DNA from: Armatimonadota bacterium
GTDB lineage: Bacteria > Armatimonadota > Fimbriimonadia > Fimbriimonadales > Fimbriimonadaceae
Reading direction: 5' to 3'
DNA: 64,000 nt
Assembly: GCA_022563855.1 (NCBI GenBank)
Contig: JADFMN010000004.1
Span: 294,436-358,435 of the forward strand
The position numbers and the translations under genes are program-made. The notes beneath the pieces are model-generated. The model did no database searches. It was given only the letters and a program-made list of their open reading frames with translations, and was not told where the DNA came from. This document shows, piece by piece, positions 19,139 to 27,053 of the stretch (its first letter is position 1; each line of letters opens with the position of its first letter).

Positions 19139-19284
19139 TTCAGCTTCGACCTCGTCAGCCATGCTACCCGGCATCACTGAGTAGAGTGCCCAGCACTATT
19201 GCTTGGCGGAGCCACTCCTGCGGATCTGGTCGCAGGGACAGGCCGTCGCGCGGATCGAATTCTTGAGCCAGCGGGAGGAGAGCT

Positions 19285-19378
19285 TGGCGGGAACGTGTGG
19301 GAATCGAACCCACCCAGCGCCCGAAGACGCCACAACGGTTTTGAAGACCGCGGAGCACACCAGCACTCATTCGCTCCC
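19285..19378 (-). tRNA. selC: tRNA-Sec (anticodon UCA)
   Basis: A 94-nt gene with an encoded CCA (19285-19287). It shows the special tRNA-Sec geometry: a GGGAGCG/CGTTCCC acceptor stem with an eighth A-A position, a 6-bp D stem with a 4-base loop, an anticodon loop CTTCAAA whose anticodon UCA is at 19342-19344, a long variable arm (6-bp stem, CTTCGG loop) and a 5-bp T stem with TTCGATT loop. UCA reads UGA, so the organism inserts selenocysteine. It lies alone, antisense to its neighbours' orientation, just upstream of the osmC-like gene. The window also holds selD; selA and selB are not in view. Confidence 0.93.
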
Positions 19379-19448
19379 GAGCAATTCGTCCCTTATTACC
19401 CGGTTTCGTGCACTACACTCTCTGTCGGTGGCCTTTAGGACTGACGAA

Positions 19449-19868
19449 ATGAAATTTGAAGTGAAATGGATCGGCGACACGGCGTTTCGGGCAGATCCGC
19501 CCAGCGGGGTTAGTTTCGTGATGGATAGCCACGCAGAGTTTGGCGGATCGGGCAGCGGACCGTCACCTATCGAGACGCTGCTCAGCTCAGCGGCGGCCTG
19601 CTCGGGCATCGACGTGCTTTCGATACTGAAAAAGAAGAGACAGCCAGTGGATAGCTACACGATTGAAGTGAGCTGGGAGCGCGGTCCTCACGGCGAATGG
19701 CCGAGGCCGATCACGTCGGTGCATCTCAAGCACATAGTCCGAGGGAGCGGGCTATCCCGAGAAGCTGTCGAGCGAGCGGTTCAACTCAGCGACGAAAAGT
19801 ACTGCAGCGTCGTTGCAACCCTGCGGATAGCGACGAAGGTGACCTCGAACTACGAGATCGAGCCTTAG
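19449..19868 (+). CDS. OsmC-family protein
   Basis: A 139-residue OsmC/Ohr-fold protein, beginning MKFEVKWIGDTAF at ATG 19449. Two redox-positioned cysteines are visible: AAACSGIDVLSILKKKR in the central helix (about residue 57) and SDEKYCSV (about 119), the spacing of OsmC-like thiol peroxidases. An ILKKKRQ segment after the first cysteine places it nearer to the YhfA-like branch than to Ohr. It probably detoxifies organic hydroperoxides. The gene converges with the polysaccharide export gene and overlaps it by 4 bp at the stops (TTAG). Confidence 0.88.
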   Translation: MKFEVKWIGDTAFRADPPSGVSFVMDSHAEFGGSGSGPSPIETLLSSAAACSGIDVLSILKKKRQPVDSYTIEVSWERGPHGEWPRPITSVHLKHIVRGSGLSREAVERAVQLSDEKYCSVVATLRIATKVTSNYEIEP

Positions 19869-20797
19869 CGACCTGGGATCAGACCGCCCAGCCTAAACCC
19901 GAATCGTTGGAAGATGAACAGGATATTCGCGAGCGAATTGACCTGGCCAAAGTTCAGGTTGTTGCTGTCGGGCACCCACACGAAGTCGCCCGGCTGTAGC
20001 AGAATGTTCTGCGCGTAATCGCCTTCGTTCATGTACTTGACCAAGTCCGCCTCGATCTCGATGACCTGCCCTGGTCGACCGGGCAGTTGCCGGAACACCT
20101 TCACTGCGCTGAGCTTGGAACGAAACTCGATCTGTCCTCGCCCCAAAGCGATCGCGTCCATCAAGGTCATCGGCTCTCTGTAGGGGTACGCGCCGGGCGC
20201 TACCACTCTGCCTAGGACGAGAATGCGATTCTTCGTCTCCGTCGGCACGAGTAGCTCGTCACCGTCCCTCACTTCGTAGTTCTGAGACATGTCGCCACGC
20301 GTGAGCATGGCGTACAGGTCGATCGGGATGAGCTCTCGGCTTCCCTTGCGCCTGAGTGTCGCGCGCCGCAAGTCGGATGTGTTGTTGGCAAGTTCGCCGC
20401 CACCTTGGGTGAAAAGGGTGATGATGGTGTCGCCCGGGCGCATTGTATACGTTCCGGTAATACGGACAGCGCCGGAGATTGACGCGCGAATAGTGCGGTA
20501 CTGCTCGATAGATACGGAAACGATCGGATCGCGAAGGCCCAGCCTTTCCATGTACGCTTCGGCTAAATCAGCCTCAAGCTCTGCGGTTGTCTTCCCCTCG
20601 GCCCGAATCGTTCCAACGAACGGGGCACTGACGTTGCCGTCGCGACCAATTGGCAGAACGGCGGTGATATCCTGTTCGTTATAGACCTGAATTCGGATGA
20701 CGTCCTCAGGTTGCAGGCGGTAGGTTCCTTCCTGGGCGAAGAGCGTTGATGCGAGCAGCGCAAGCAACACGCAAACGAGCGTTCTCTTAGACATCAT
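19865..20797 (-). CDS. Polysaccharide export outer-membrane protein (Wza-like, SLBB)
   Basis: About 310 residues with a signal peptide (MMSKRTLVCVLLALLASTLF-AQ). A polysaccharide export domain follows (GTYRLQPEDVIRIQVYNEQD, then VSAPFVGTIRAEGKTTAELEADL), and two SLBB/ferredoxin-like repeats (ISGAVRITGTYTMRPGDTI and LVLGRVVAPGAYPYREPMTLMDAIALGRG). These proteins form the outer-membrane gate for capsule or exopolysaccharide. There is no lipobox cysteine at the cleavage site, unlike E. coli Wza. I chose ATG 20797 (ATGATG); an ATG at 20818 is possible. No other capsule genes are adjacent. Confidence 0.85.
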   Translation of the reverse strand: MMSKRTLVCVLLALLASTLFAQEGTYRLQPEDVIRIQVYNEQDITAVLPIGRDGNVSAPFVGTIRAEGKTTAELEADLAEAYMERLGLRDPIVSVSIEQYRTIRASISGAVRITGTYTMRPGDTIITLFTQGGGELANNTSDLRRATLRRKGSRELIPIDLYAMLTRGDMSQNYEVRDGDELLVPTETKNRILVLGRVVAPGAYPYREPMTLMDAIALGRGQIEFRSKLSAVKVFRQLPGRPGQVIEIEADLVKYMNEGDYAQNILLQPGDFVWVPDSNNLNFGQVNSLANILFIFQRFGFRLGGLIPGR

Positions 20798-20836
20798 TTT
20801 TGGACTCACATCAAGCATCCTTGCCGACTCGGCACC

Positions 20837-20842
20837 ATTATA
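20837..20842 (-). promoter_or_regulatory. Possible -10 element for the polysaccharide export gene
   Basis: TATAAT on the minus strand lies 40 bp upstream of the chosen start, just before the end of rsmI. No good -35 is present at 17 bp, so this is tentative. Confidence 0.35.
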
Positions 20843-20854
20843 CTCGCGTCGGCC

Positions 20855-21544
20855 TCACGAACTGGCTCGCTTCCCCTCGACTACGACGGTGAACTCGCCT
20901 TTGCGCGGAACCACATCCTCGTCCGGCACAGCGGGAAGGGTGCTTCGCCAAACCTGCTCGTGCCTCTTCGTCAATTCTCGGCAGATTGCGTACCGCCGAT
21001 CACCCAAAGCCTCAAAGCAAGCTGCAAGAAGCTTGCCGATCCGGTGCGGGGATTCAAAAGCGACGAGCGTCAGCGTTGAATCTGAGAACGGCAGCAGGGT
21101 CGAGCGCATCGGGCCCGGCTTGCGTGGGAGGTATCCAAGGAAGGCGAACCTCTGCGCGTAGAAGCCGCTCAGGCTCAGCGCGAGCGTCGCCGCGCTGGGA
21201 CCGGGCACCCCACAGACGCTCAGGCCTCGATTGAGGGCCGCGTCAATGAGTTCGGATCCTGGATCGCTCACGACGGGCGTGCCTGCGTCAGTTATCAGCG
21301 CTATCGACGACCCCGCCGCGACGACTGCGACCAGTTCGTCGATCCGATCTCTGGTTGAGTGATCGTTGAGGACCTTCATCGGTCGCTTCACCCCTAGGTG
21401 CGCCTGGAGCTTGCCGCTCACCCTCGTGTCTTCGACGATCCACGTCTCGGCCGCAGACAGCTCTTCGGCGGCGCGCGGTGAGAGGTCGCCTAGATTACCG
21501 ATCGGGGTCGCGACGACCACTAGTCGGCCGCATGAGTCCGGCAA
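20855..21544 (-). CDS. rsmI: 16S rRNA 2'-O-ribose C1402 methyltransferase
   Basis: A 229-residue SAM-dependent methyltransferase of the RsmI (YraL) family that modifies C1402 in the decoding site of 16S rRNA. It shows the family blocks VVATPIGNLGDLSPRA, WIVEDTRVSGKL, ITDAGTPVVSDPGSELI, VPGPSAATLALSLSGF and the tetrapyrrole methylase-like GYLPRKPGPMR, then FESPHRIGKLL and CRELTKRHEQVWR. The start is TTG at 21544; no ATG is available in frame near it. It follows the SurA-like gene with the stop at 21545 directly abutting, so the two are cotranscribed. Confidence 0.92.
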   Translation of the reverse strand: MPDSCGRLVVVATPIGNLGDLSPRAAEELSAAETWIVEDTRVSGKLQAHLGVKRPMKVLNDHSTRDRIDELVAVVAAGSSIALITDAGTPVVSDPGSELIDAALNRGLSVCGVPGPSAATLALSLSGFYAQRFAFLGYLPRKPGPMRSTLLPFSDSTLTLVAFESPHRIGKLLAACFEALGDRRYAICRELTKRHEQVWRSTLPAVPDEDVVPRKGEFTVVVEGKRASS

Positions 21545-23296
21545 TTAGCCTCCCTCGTCAGCGTCTGTCTCTTCAGACTCGTCGGAGTCGTCGTCTTCGT
21601 CGCCGGTGCTCGTCTCGTCCGTCTCGTCGCCGTCTTCGGGCTCCGCGAGTTCGGCCAGCTCCTTGTCAACCGCCTCCTGCTCGAGCCGATCCGCCTCCTG
21701 CTCTTCTCGGACCGCGTCCAAATCGTCCTCGTAAGCCTTCAGCACCTTCAAAGCCGAGATCACGTCATCTTCGCCGATCGCATCGGCACCGCGCAACGCC
21801 GACAGCTTGGCTCTAATCGTGTCGTAGAACGACTCGTGAATCGGGTTGTACGCATCGAGCATCCGTGCGGCTGAGATAAGAGCTTTGCCAGTCGCCGATA
21901 CGTCTCCGACCGTTTCGTAGAGGTCGATCAGGGCGAAGTACAGAGTGAAGCTGGTGGAGTACGTCAACATGGCGTCAACGATCTCTGCGCGCTCCCCTGC
22001 GGCTTCAGCCTTGCCTTCGGCGTCCAGCGAGCGGTACCACTGCGTGTGCGCGTAGTAACGGGCGTAGATCAGCGGTTCTAGGTCGTAATCTGGATCGTCT
22101 TCCAGGCCCAAGCTTTGGCTGTACGCCTCGTAGTACTTCGCTATCCTGGCGTCGTCATCCTCAAGGCTTTCGTCTTCCCGGATCAAGTACAAGTTGTAGG
22201 CGAACTCGTAACCCTTGTCGACCCATTCCAGGACGATGTTCTCCTGTGCCTCAGTGATCGCTGCATCGGCCAGTTCAGCCCCCTTCGATAGCTTGTACTG
22301 ATCGATGTACGGCTTGCTGTTCTGTTCGAAGTCCTCCGGAATATTAGGTTCGATCGCACGAAGCTTGTAGACGCCAACGATGCCGAAGTCGGTGCCTTTG
22401 GCTACTTCGCCTGGCTTGAGATCAAGCAGATCTGCCAGGTCTGGCGAAATCTCAAGCAGTCGTCGGCTTTTCCGGACTGGTTCGCCAGTTGGCGAATCCA
22501 CGTACTGTGCCTGCATCTCGGCAAAGTCTGCGCCGTCGTTGAGCTTTTCTAGTATTTCGTCTGCCAGCGTCTCCCGTTCCACAAACGACAGTTCCGGGTC
22601 GTTCATGGGTATGACGTCCAGAACGAACTCGTCGTAAGCCGCCCTGAGTTCCTCCTCGGTTACGATGACCTCGAGCGCGAAGCTGCCGGTGACAGCTTCG
22701 ACCAAGAATTGGAAGATAAAGCGTTGGCGCGTCAGCGGGTCGTCGAGCAGATTCTGAGCGATCTCCATCCTTCGTTTTCGATACTCCGTTGCCGTGATGC
22801 CATTAGCTGCAAGAAACGCTTCTTGGAACTCTTGATTCGTCGCGCCAACGAACAGAGTGCCGTTCGCCTCCAGTCTCAGCCTCAGTTGGAGTATCTCGCT
22901 ATCGACTTGGTTACCTTCGAGCTGCATTGCTTGTGCGTCCGACAAGACTATGCCGCGCTGGCTGGCCATGCCTTCTAACACCGCGCGACCCATCAGCTCA
23001 CGGAGCGCATCATAGTAGTTTCTCAGCTCGTTCACTGGGTCGGAAATCCCGAAGAAAGCCGTCTGTTGGCGAATGACGCCGAGAGTGGCCTGTAGCTGGC
23101 TGAGGCGGATCGGCGTACCGTTCACGGTGACGATGACCGGAGACGCGAACTCAGGGCCGTCGCCTTGGTTCCTGTTGGCGAAGAAGCCGCCGATCGCGGT
23201 GCTCAGCAAGCCGACAGTGACCACTACGCCGATGATGATCAGAACGACCATACAGCTCTTTTTTTCAAATGAGGATCGAATTTTCGAAATCGACAA
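21545..23296 (-). CDS. Membrane-anchored SurA/PpiD-like periplasmic foldase
   Basis: A 583-residue protein with one N-terminal transmembrane helix (residues 16-37, MVVLIIIGVVVTVGLLSTAIGG) and a SurA N-terminal chaperone domain (VIVTVNGTPIRLSQLQATLGV). A parvulin-like stretch is visible (ILEKLNDGADFAEMQAQYVDSPTGEP...LDLKPGEVAKGTDFGIVGVYKL), diverged from standard PpiC. The C-terminal third holds TPR-like helices and ends in a strongly acidic tail (DDDSDESEETDADE). It probably helps fold exported proteins. The start is TTG at 23296 with AGGAG upstream. Whether it has isomerase activity is uncertain. Confidence 0.72.
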   Translation of the reverse strand: MSISKIRSSFEKKSCMVVLIIIGVVVTVGLLSTAIGGFFANRNQGDGPEFASPVIVTVNGTPIRLSQLQATLGVIRQQTAFFGISDPVNELRNYYDALRELMGRAVLEGMASQRGIVLSDAQAMQLEGNQVDSEILQLRLRLEANGTLFVGATNQEFQEAFLAANGITATEYRKRRMEIAQNLLDDPLTRQRFIFQFLVEAVTGSFALEVIVTEEELRAAYDEFVLDVIPMNDPELSFVERETLADEILEKLNDGADFAEMQAQYVDSPTGEPVRKSRRLLEISPDLADLLDLKPGEVAKGTDFGIVGVYKLRAIEPNIPEDFEQNSKPYIDQYKLSKGAELADAAITEAQENIVLEWVDKGYEFAYNLYLIREDESLEDDDARIAKYYEAYSQSLGLEDDPDYDLEPLIYARYYAHTQWYRSLDAEGKAEAAGERAEIVDAMLTYSTSFTLYFALIDLYETVGDVSATGKALISAARMLDAYNPIHESFYDTIRAKLSALRGADAIGEDDVISALKVLKAYEDDLDAVREEQEADRLEQEAVDKELAELAEPEDGDETDETSTGDEDDDSDESEETDADEGG

Positions 23297-23372
23297 CCGA
23301 ACGTGCTCCTGTACCCGAATCTAACCTAACGATTATGGCATGGGTTCCCTGAGGGTCCAAGGCCAACGGGGC

Positions 23373-23401
23373 TTGACAGGTAGACAGAATACGGTTATAA
23401 T
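23373..23401 (+). promoter_or_regulatory. Consensus promoter of lexA
   Basis: TTGACA (23373-23378), 17 bp, TATAAT (23396-23401): a perfect sigma-70 promoter. Transcription would start near 23408, some 38 nt before the TTG start. No CGAAC-N4-GTTCG SOS box is visible. An imperfect palindrome GGTTATAATCACC covers the -10 and is a candidate operator. Confidence 0.85.
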
Positions 23402-23445
23402 CACCCTTGGTAAGCGCAATTCAGTCTTGCAACAGGAGTAGATTT

Positions 23446-24078
23446 TTGGCTAAAGGACTTACGAAGCGACAAGAGACGATCTTGCAGTTCATTTTGGACT
23501 ACATTCAAGACATCGGATATCCGCCGTCGATCCGGGAGATCGGCGACCATTTCAGCATCGGGTCGCTGCGAGGCGTCACGGTTCACCTGGACGCGCTCAA
23601 GCGCAAGGGGTATATCGAGCGGTCGAACAAGCCGAGGTCGATTCGCGTCGTCCACCCAGCGTATCAGCGCGGTCAACAGGTCAAGATGCTGCCCTTGGTG
23701 GGCCAGATCGCTGCCGGCGAGCCGATCTTGGCGACGGAGCACGTCGAGGATCTCTTGCCGGTGCCCAGCGCGATGGTCAAGAACATTCAGGGCGCGTACA
23801 TCTTGCGCGTTCGGGGGGACTCGATGTCCGGCGAAGGCATCAATCCGCGAGACCTCGTCGTGATTAAGCCGCAGGAGACCGCGAATCACGGCGATATCGT
23901 CGCGATCATGATCGACGATGAGGCGACAGTCAAGAGGATTCACTACGTTCAAGGCGGAATCCGACTCATGCCGAGCAACCCGTCTTACGAGCCGATCGAG
24001 CTGAGCGCCGACGACAACCCGAAAATCCTCGGCAAGGTGGTCGGCCTGCTGCGGGACTACGAGGGGATGGCGTTCTAG
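23446..24078 (+). CDS. lexA: LexA SOS repressor
   Basis: A 210-residue repressor-protease. The N-terminal winged helix is LTKRQETILQFILDYIQDIG-YPPSIREIG..., with recognition helix SIGSLRGVTVHLDALKRKGYI. The self-cleavage site is Ala90-Gly91 (QIAAGEPI), the nucleophile is Ser126 (GDSMSGEGI) and the general base is Lys163 (EATVKRIHY). RecA-stimulated cleavage would derepress DNA-repair genes. I take the TTG at 23446, preceded by AGGAG eight bases upstream, because it gives the standard start MAKGLTKRQ; the open frame upstream overlaps the promoter. The stop overlaps the convergent lipoprotein stop (CTAG). Confidence 0.95.
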   Translation: MAKGLTKRQETILQFILDYIQDIGYPPSIREIGDHFSIGSLRGVTVHLDALKRKGYIERSNKPRSIRVVHPAYQRGQQVKMLPLVGQIAAGEPILATEHVEDLLPVPSAMVKNIQGAYILRVRGDSMSGEGINPRDLVVIKPQETANHGDIVAIMIDDEATVKRIHYVQGGIRLMPSNPSYEPIELSADDNPKILGKVVGLLRDYEGMAF

Positions 24079-24629
24079 GGGCCGCTGAGGAACTCTATCG
24101 AATGGTCGAACGTTAGGGGGGTTCCTCGCCGTTGCTCCTGTCGCACGATGCCGATGTCCCGCGCAAACCAAGTCATGAGTTGGAGCGGTTCGCCGGCGAT
24201 GTCGATGTCCAGCGTCGTCTTGATCGTCTCGTGCCGCGTGCCGCCGACGTCCAGGGTCTCCTCCGAAACAGTGAGGGTTGCCCGGGCGCTGTACTCTTCT
24301 CCGTTCGTGATCGCCGTACCGGCCCACGAAGTCGATTCGCTTGCGTATATCGGGATCGGAGGCTGAAACCTGGTGCCTGCCATCTGTGCCGCGATCAGTT
24401 CCGAGCCTTGCCAAGCTAGATGGCTCTCTCCCATCAAGCTTGAAAGCTCCCAGCCGTACACGGGTCCGACCGCGACTTTGCGGCTCACCCTGACCTCTGC
24501 GACGACCTCCTCGTACGTCGAATTGTAAGCGTACGTCCAGGTGTTGCCCTGTTCGAGCGGCATCATGCGAGAGTGGGACTGCGAGCAGCCGATCAGAAGA
24601 AACGCGAACGCCGCCGGGCCGATCTTCAC
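24075..24629 (-). CDS. Lipoprotein of unknown function
   Basis: A 184-residue protein starting at GTG 24629, with a lipoprotein signal MKIGPAAFAFLLIGC and acylated Cys15, followed by a beta-rich domain (PLEQGNTWTYAYNSTYEEVV...). The opening 'P-L-x-x-G-N-x-W-x-Y' is often seen in secreted beta-barrel-like lipoproteins of unknown role. The start overlaps the pcrA stop as GTGA, so it is translationally coupled to the helicase gene despite no obvious functional link. The function is not known. Confidence 0.75.
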   Translation of the reverse strand: MKIGPAAFAFLLIGCSQSHSRMMPLEQGNTWTYAYNSTYEEVVAEVRVSRKVAVGPVYGWELSSLMGESHLAWQGSELIAAQMAGTRFQPPIPIYASESTSWAGTAITNGEEYSARATLTVSEETLDVGGTRHETIKTTLDIDIAGEPLQLMTWFARDIGIVRQEQRRGTPLTFDHSIEFLSGP

Positions 24630-26848
24630 ACCGCCTCCAGCTTTGCATGGCTCTGCGCCAGCTTCTTCACCCCGACGGCGCCGGGGAATGCGACAGTCAC
24701 CTCGGCGTCCGCCTGCAAGGGGTTGCAAGCGACCACAACGCCGACGCCGAACTTCCTGTGCGAGACCTTCTGGCCGACTTGGAATGGCGGCTGCCAACTC
24801 GGCGCTTGAGTTTCCGATTCCTCATCGAACTGCTCATCTTCGGCTTCCACGGTGCTGTATCCGCCGCTCCGCTCTTGGTGCACGCTGCGGATGGCGCTCG
24901 TCGGCCTCTGCGAAGCCCCGGGCAGCGGCTCGGTGAGCGATGACGGGATGTCCACGAGGAACCGTGACCGCGGGTTGAAGTTGGCCTGGCCGAACTGCGT
25001 GCGTCGTTGCGCGTGGATCATGTGCAGCTCCTCCCTCGCTCGCGTCATTCCAACGTAGCAGAGCCGTCGCTCTTCATCGATGCCGCCGTCGTCGCCGAGC
25101 GATCGCGAGTGCGGAAAAATCCCCTCTTCCATCCCGATCATGAACACGCACGGGAACTCAAGCCCCTTCGCCGAGTGGATCGTTATGAGAGTCACCGCTT
25201 CACCAGTTACAGTGAGGCTGTCGACGTCGGAGATCAAGGCGATGGTCTCTAGGAATCCGCCGAGCGACGGCTCATCCTCGCGCTCATCGTACTGCTGAGT
25301 TACCGTGATCAGCTCTTGTAGGTTCTCGAGTCGGCTCTGCGCTTCATCGGTGCGCTCGGACCGCAGGGCATCCAAATAGCCGCTCGAGCGGAGCAGCGAC
25401 TTGAGCACGGGTGTGACCGGCCCCTCGACGATCATCGGTTGAACGTCCTGAATCGCTTTCGCCAGCGTCTGGGCGCCCATGCGGGTCCTGTTCGGGATTT
25501 CTGCTAGCCAGACAGGGTCGATCAAGGCTTGCCAAAGCGAGCTGCTGCTGTCCGCCGTGCGTCGATCCAGCTTGGAAATCGCTCCTGCGCCGATCGCGCG
25601 AGTCGGCACGTTGATGACCCGCCGCAGCGCGCCGTCGTCCAATTGGTTCAGCGCCAGCCGCAAGTAAGAAGTCATGTCCTTGATCTCCTTGCGCTCGTAG
25701 AACCTCTGCCCCCCTACCAGCACGTGAGGGATCCGCATCGTGAGAAACGACTCCTCGAGCACTCGGCTCTGGGCGTTGGTTCGGTACAGCACCGCAAAGT
25801 CCCCGTACTTGCGCTCGCCAGTCCGCACGGCTTTCATCAGCGTGTCGGCTACCAACATCGCTTCGTCCTGCTCGGTGCCCGCCTCAGAAACGGTGATCGC
25901 CGCACCAGCGCCGTTCTCGGTCCACAACTTCTTTTCGGCGCGCCCGCGGTTGTGGCGGATGACTTCGTGCGCCGCCTCAAGGATTTTGGACGTGGATCGG
26001 TAGTTCTGCGTCAACGTGACCACCTTGGCGCCGGGGTGATCGGTAGAGAACCTGAACATGAGCGACACGTCCGCGCCGCGCCAGCCGTAGATCGACTGAT
26101 CGTCGTCGCCGACGATCGTGATGTTGTTGTGCTTTCCGCTGAGCAGCTGGATCAACCGGTACTGGGCGAAGTTCACGTCCTGGTACTCGTCGACGAGAAC
26201 GTGCAGGAACCGCTCCTCGTACTTCCTTCGCACCTGCTCGGACTGTTCGAGCAGTCGGACGGCCTTAACGATGATGTCGTCGAAGTCGAGCGCGTTGGCA
26301 GCCTGCAGCGCCGCAGTGTAGTCCGGGTAGATGCTCGCGACTATTTTCTCGAAGAACCCGGCTGTGCGACTGGCGTACTCGCGGTGATCCCGCAAGACGT
26401 CCTTGGCTCGCCCGATTTCAGAAAGCACGGCGCGCGGGGCGATCGCCTTTTCGTCCAGGCCCTTCTTCTTGATGATTCCCTTGATGAGCGAGATCTGATC
26501 CGCGTCGTCGTAGATCACAAAGTTCCTGTTCAGGCCGATCGCCTCGCCGTCGACGCGCAGCATCCTCGACGCGATGGAGTGAAACGTGCCCCCCCAAACC
26601 TGGTTGGCCTCAGGTCCGACGAGTTCGACCGTCCGGTCTTTCAACTCGTTGGCGGCCTTGTTCGTAAACGTCACCGCGAGGATTCTGTGAGCCGGTACTC
26701 CGCTCTCGATCTGATGGGCGATCCTGCTGGTGATGACCCGCGTCTTGCCCGAGCCCGCGCCTGCGAACACCATCAATGGCCCATCCCGGTGCAGCACCGC
26801 CTCGCGCTGTTCGGGGTTCAGTTCGCTCAGGGTGGAGGGGGCGCTCAT
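24626..26848 (-). CDS. pcrA: UvrD/PcrA-type superfamily I DNA helicase
   Basis: A 740-residue SF1A helicase. Motifs run in order: Q motif LNPEQREAV, Walker A AGAGSGKTRVI, Ia TFTNKAANELKDR, II VDEYQDVN, III VGDDDQSIYGWRGAD, IV TLTQNYRST, V TIHSAKGLEF with V-FMIGMEEGIFPH, VI RLCYVGMTRAREEL. The C-terminal Tudor-like module (VGQKVSHRKFGVGVVVACNP) is the PcrA RNA-polymerase interaction element. It unwinds 3'-5' in nucleotide excision repair, mismatch repair and replication. I place the start at ATG 26848 (MSAPSTLSELNPEQ); 13 extra codons upstream are not conserved in character. Confidence 0.94.
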   Translation of the reverse strand: MSAPSTLSELNPEQREAVLHRDGPLMVFAGAGSGKTRVITSRIAHQIESGVPAHRILAVTFTNKAANELKDRTVELVGPEANQVWGGTFHSIASRMLRVDGEAIGLNRNFVIYDDADQISLIKGIIKKKGLDEKAIAPRAVLSEIGRAKDVLRDHREYASRTAGFFEKIVASIYPDYTAALQAANALDFDDIIVKAVRLLEQSEQVRRKYEERFLHVLVDEYQDVNFAQYRLIQLLSGKHNNITIVGDDDQSIYGWRGADVSLMFRFSTDHPGAKVVTLTQNYRSTSKILEAAHEVIRHNRGRAEKKLWTENGAGAAITVSEAGTEQDEAMLVADTLMKAVRTGERKYGDFAVLYRTNAQSRVLEESFLTMRIPHVLVGGQRFYERKEIKDMTSYLRLALNQLDDGALRRVINVPTRAIGAGAISKLDRRTADSSSSLWQALIDPVWLAEIPNRTRMGAQTLAKAIQDVQPMIVEGPVTPVLKSLLRSSGYLDALRSERTDEAQSRLENLQELITVTQQYDEREDEPSLGGFLETIALISDVDSLTVTGEAVTLITIHSAKGLEFPCVFMIGMEEGIFPHSRSLGDDGGIDEERRLCYVGMTRAREELHMIHAQRRTQFGQANFNPRSRFLVDIPSSLTEPLPGASQRPTSAIRSVHQERSGGYSTVEAEDEQFDEESETQAPSWQPPFQVGQKVSHRKFGVGVVVACNPLQADAEVTVAFPGAVGVKKLAQSHAKLEAV

Positions 26849-26889
26849 CGGTGATCTCTCTGTTCGCTGGCCTCCCCGCCCAGTCAAAC

Positions 26890-26920
26890 GGAACGGCTGA
26901 GTGGTTCAAGACGGCAGCCG
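26890..26920 (+). other. tRNA-Ser-like 5' fragment
   Basis: The text GGCTGAGTGGTTCAAGACGG matches the D-arm of class II (serine) tRNAs very closely, and a plausible acceptor strand GGAACGG begins it. No anticodon stem pairs, and no T-arm or CCA follows within 100 bp. It looks like a decayed or truncated tRNA in the pcrA/27054 divergent gap. Confidence 0.35.
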
Positions 26921-27053
26921 AACTCAAAAAGTAGCCGGTAGGGATCGCGGCGAACAGTCTCCAGAGTGTAACATGGGGGGAGCATCCAGCGTCGGTACTT
27001 GTAGAACGGCGCGGGGCAGGTATCTGACTCTGCCCAGCCAGATGGTGAGATTA

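Noticed and set aside
26881..26980. A functional tRNA-Ser
   Set aside because: Only the D-arm fits; there is no paired anticodon stem, T-arm or acceptor 3' half.
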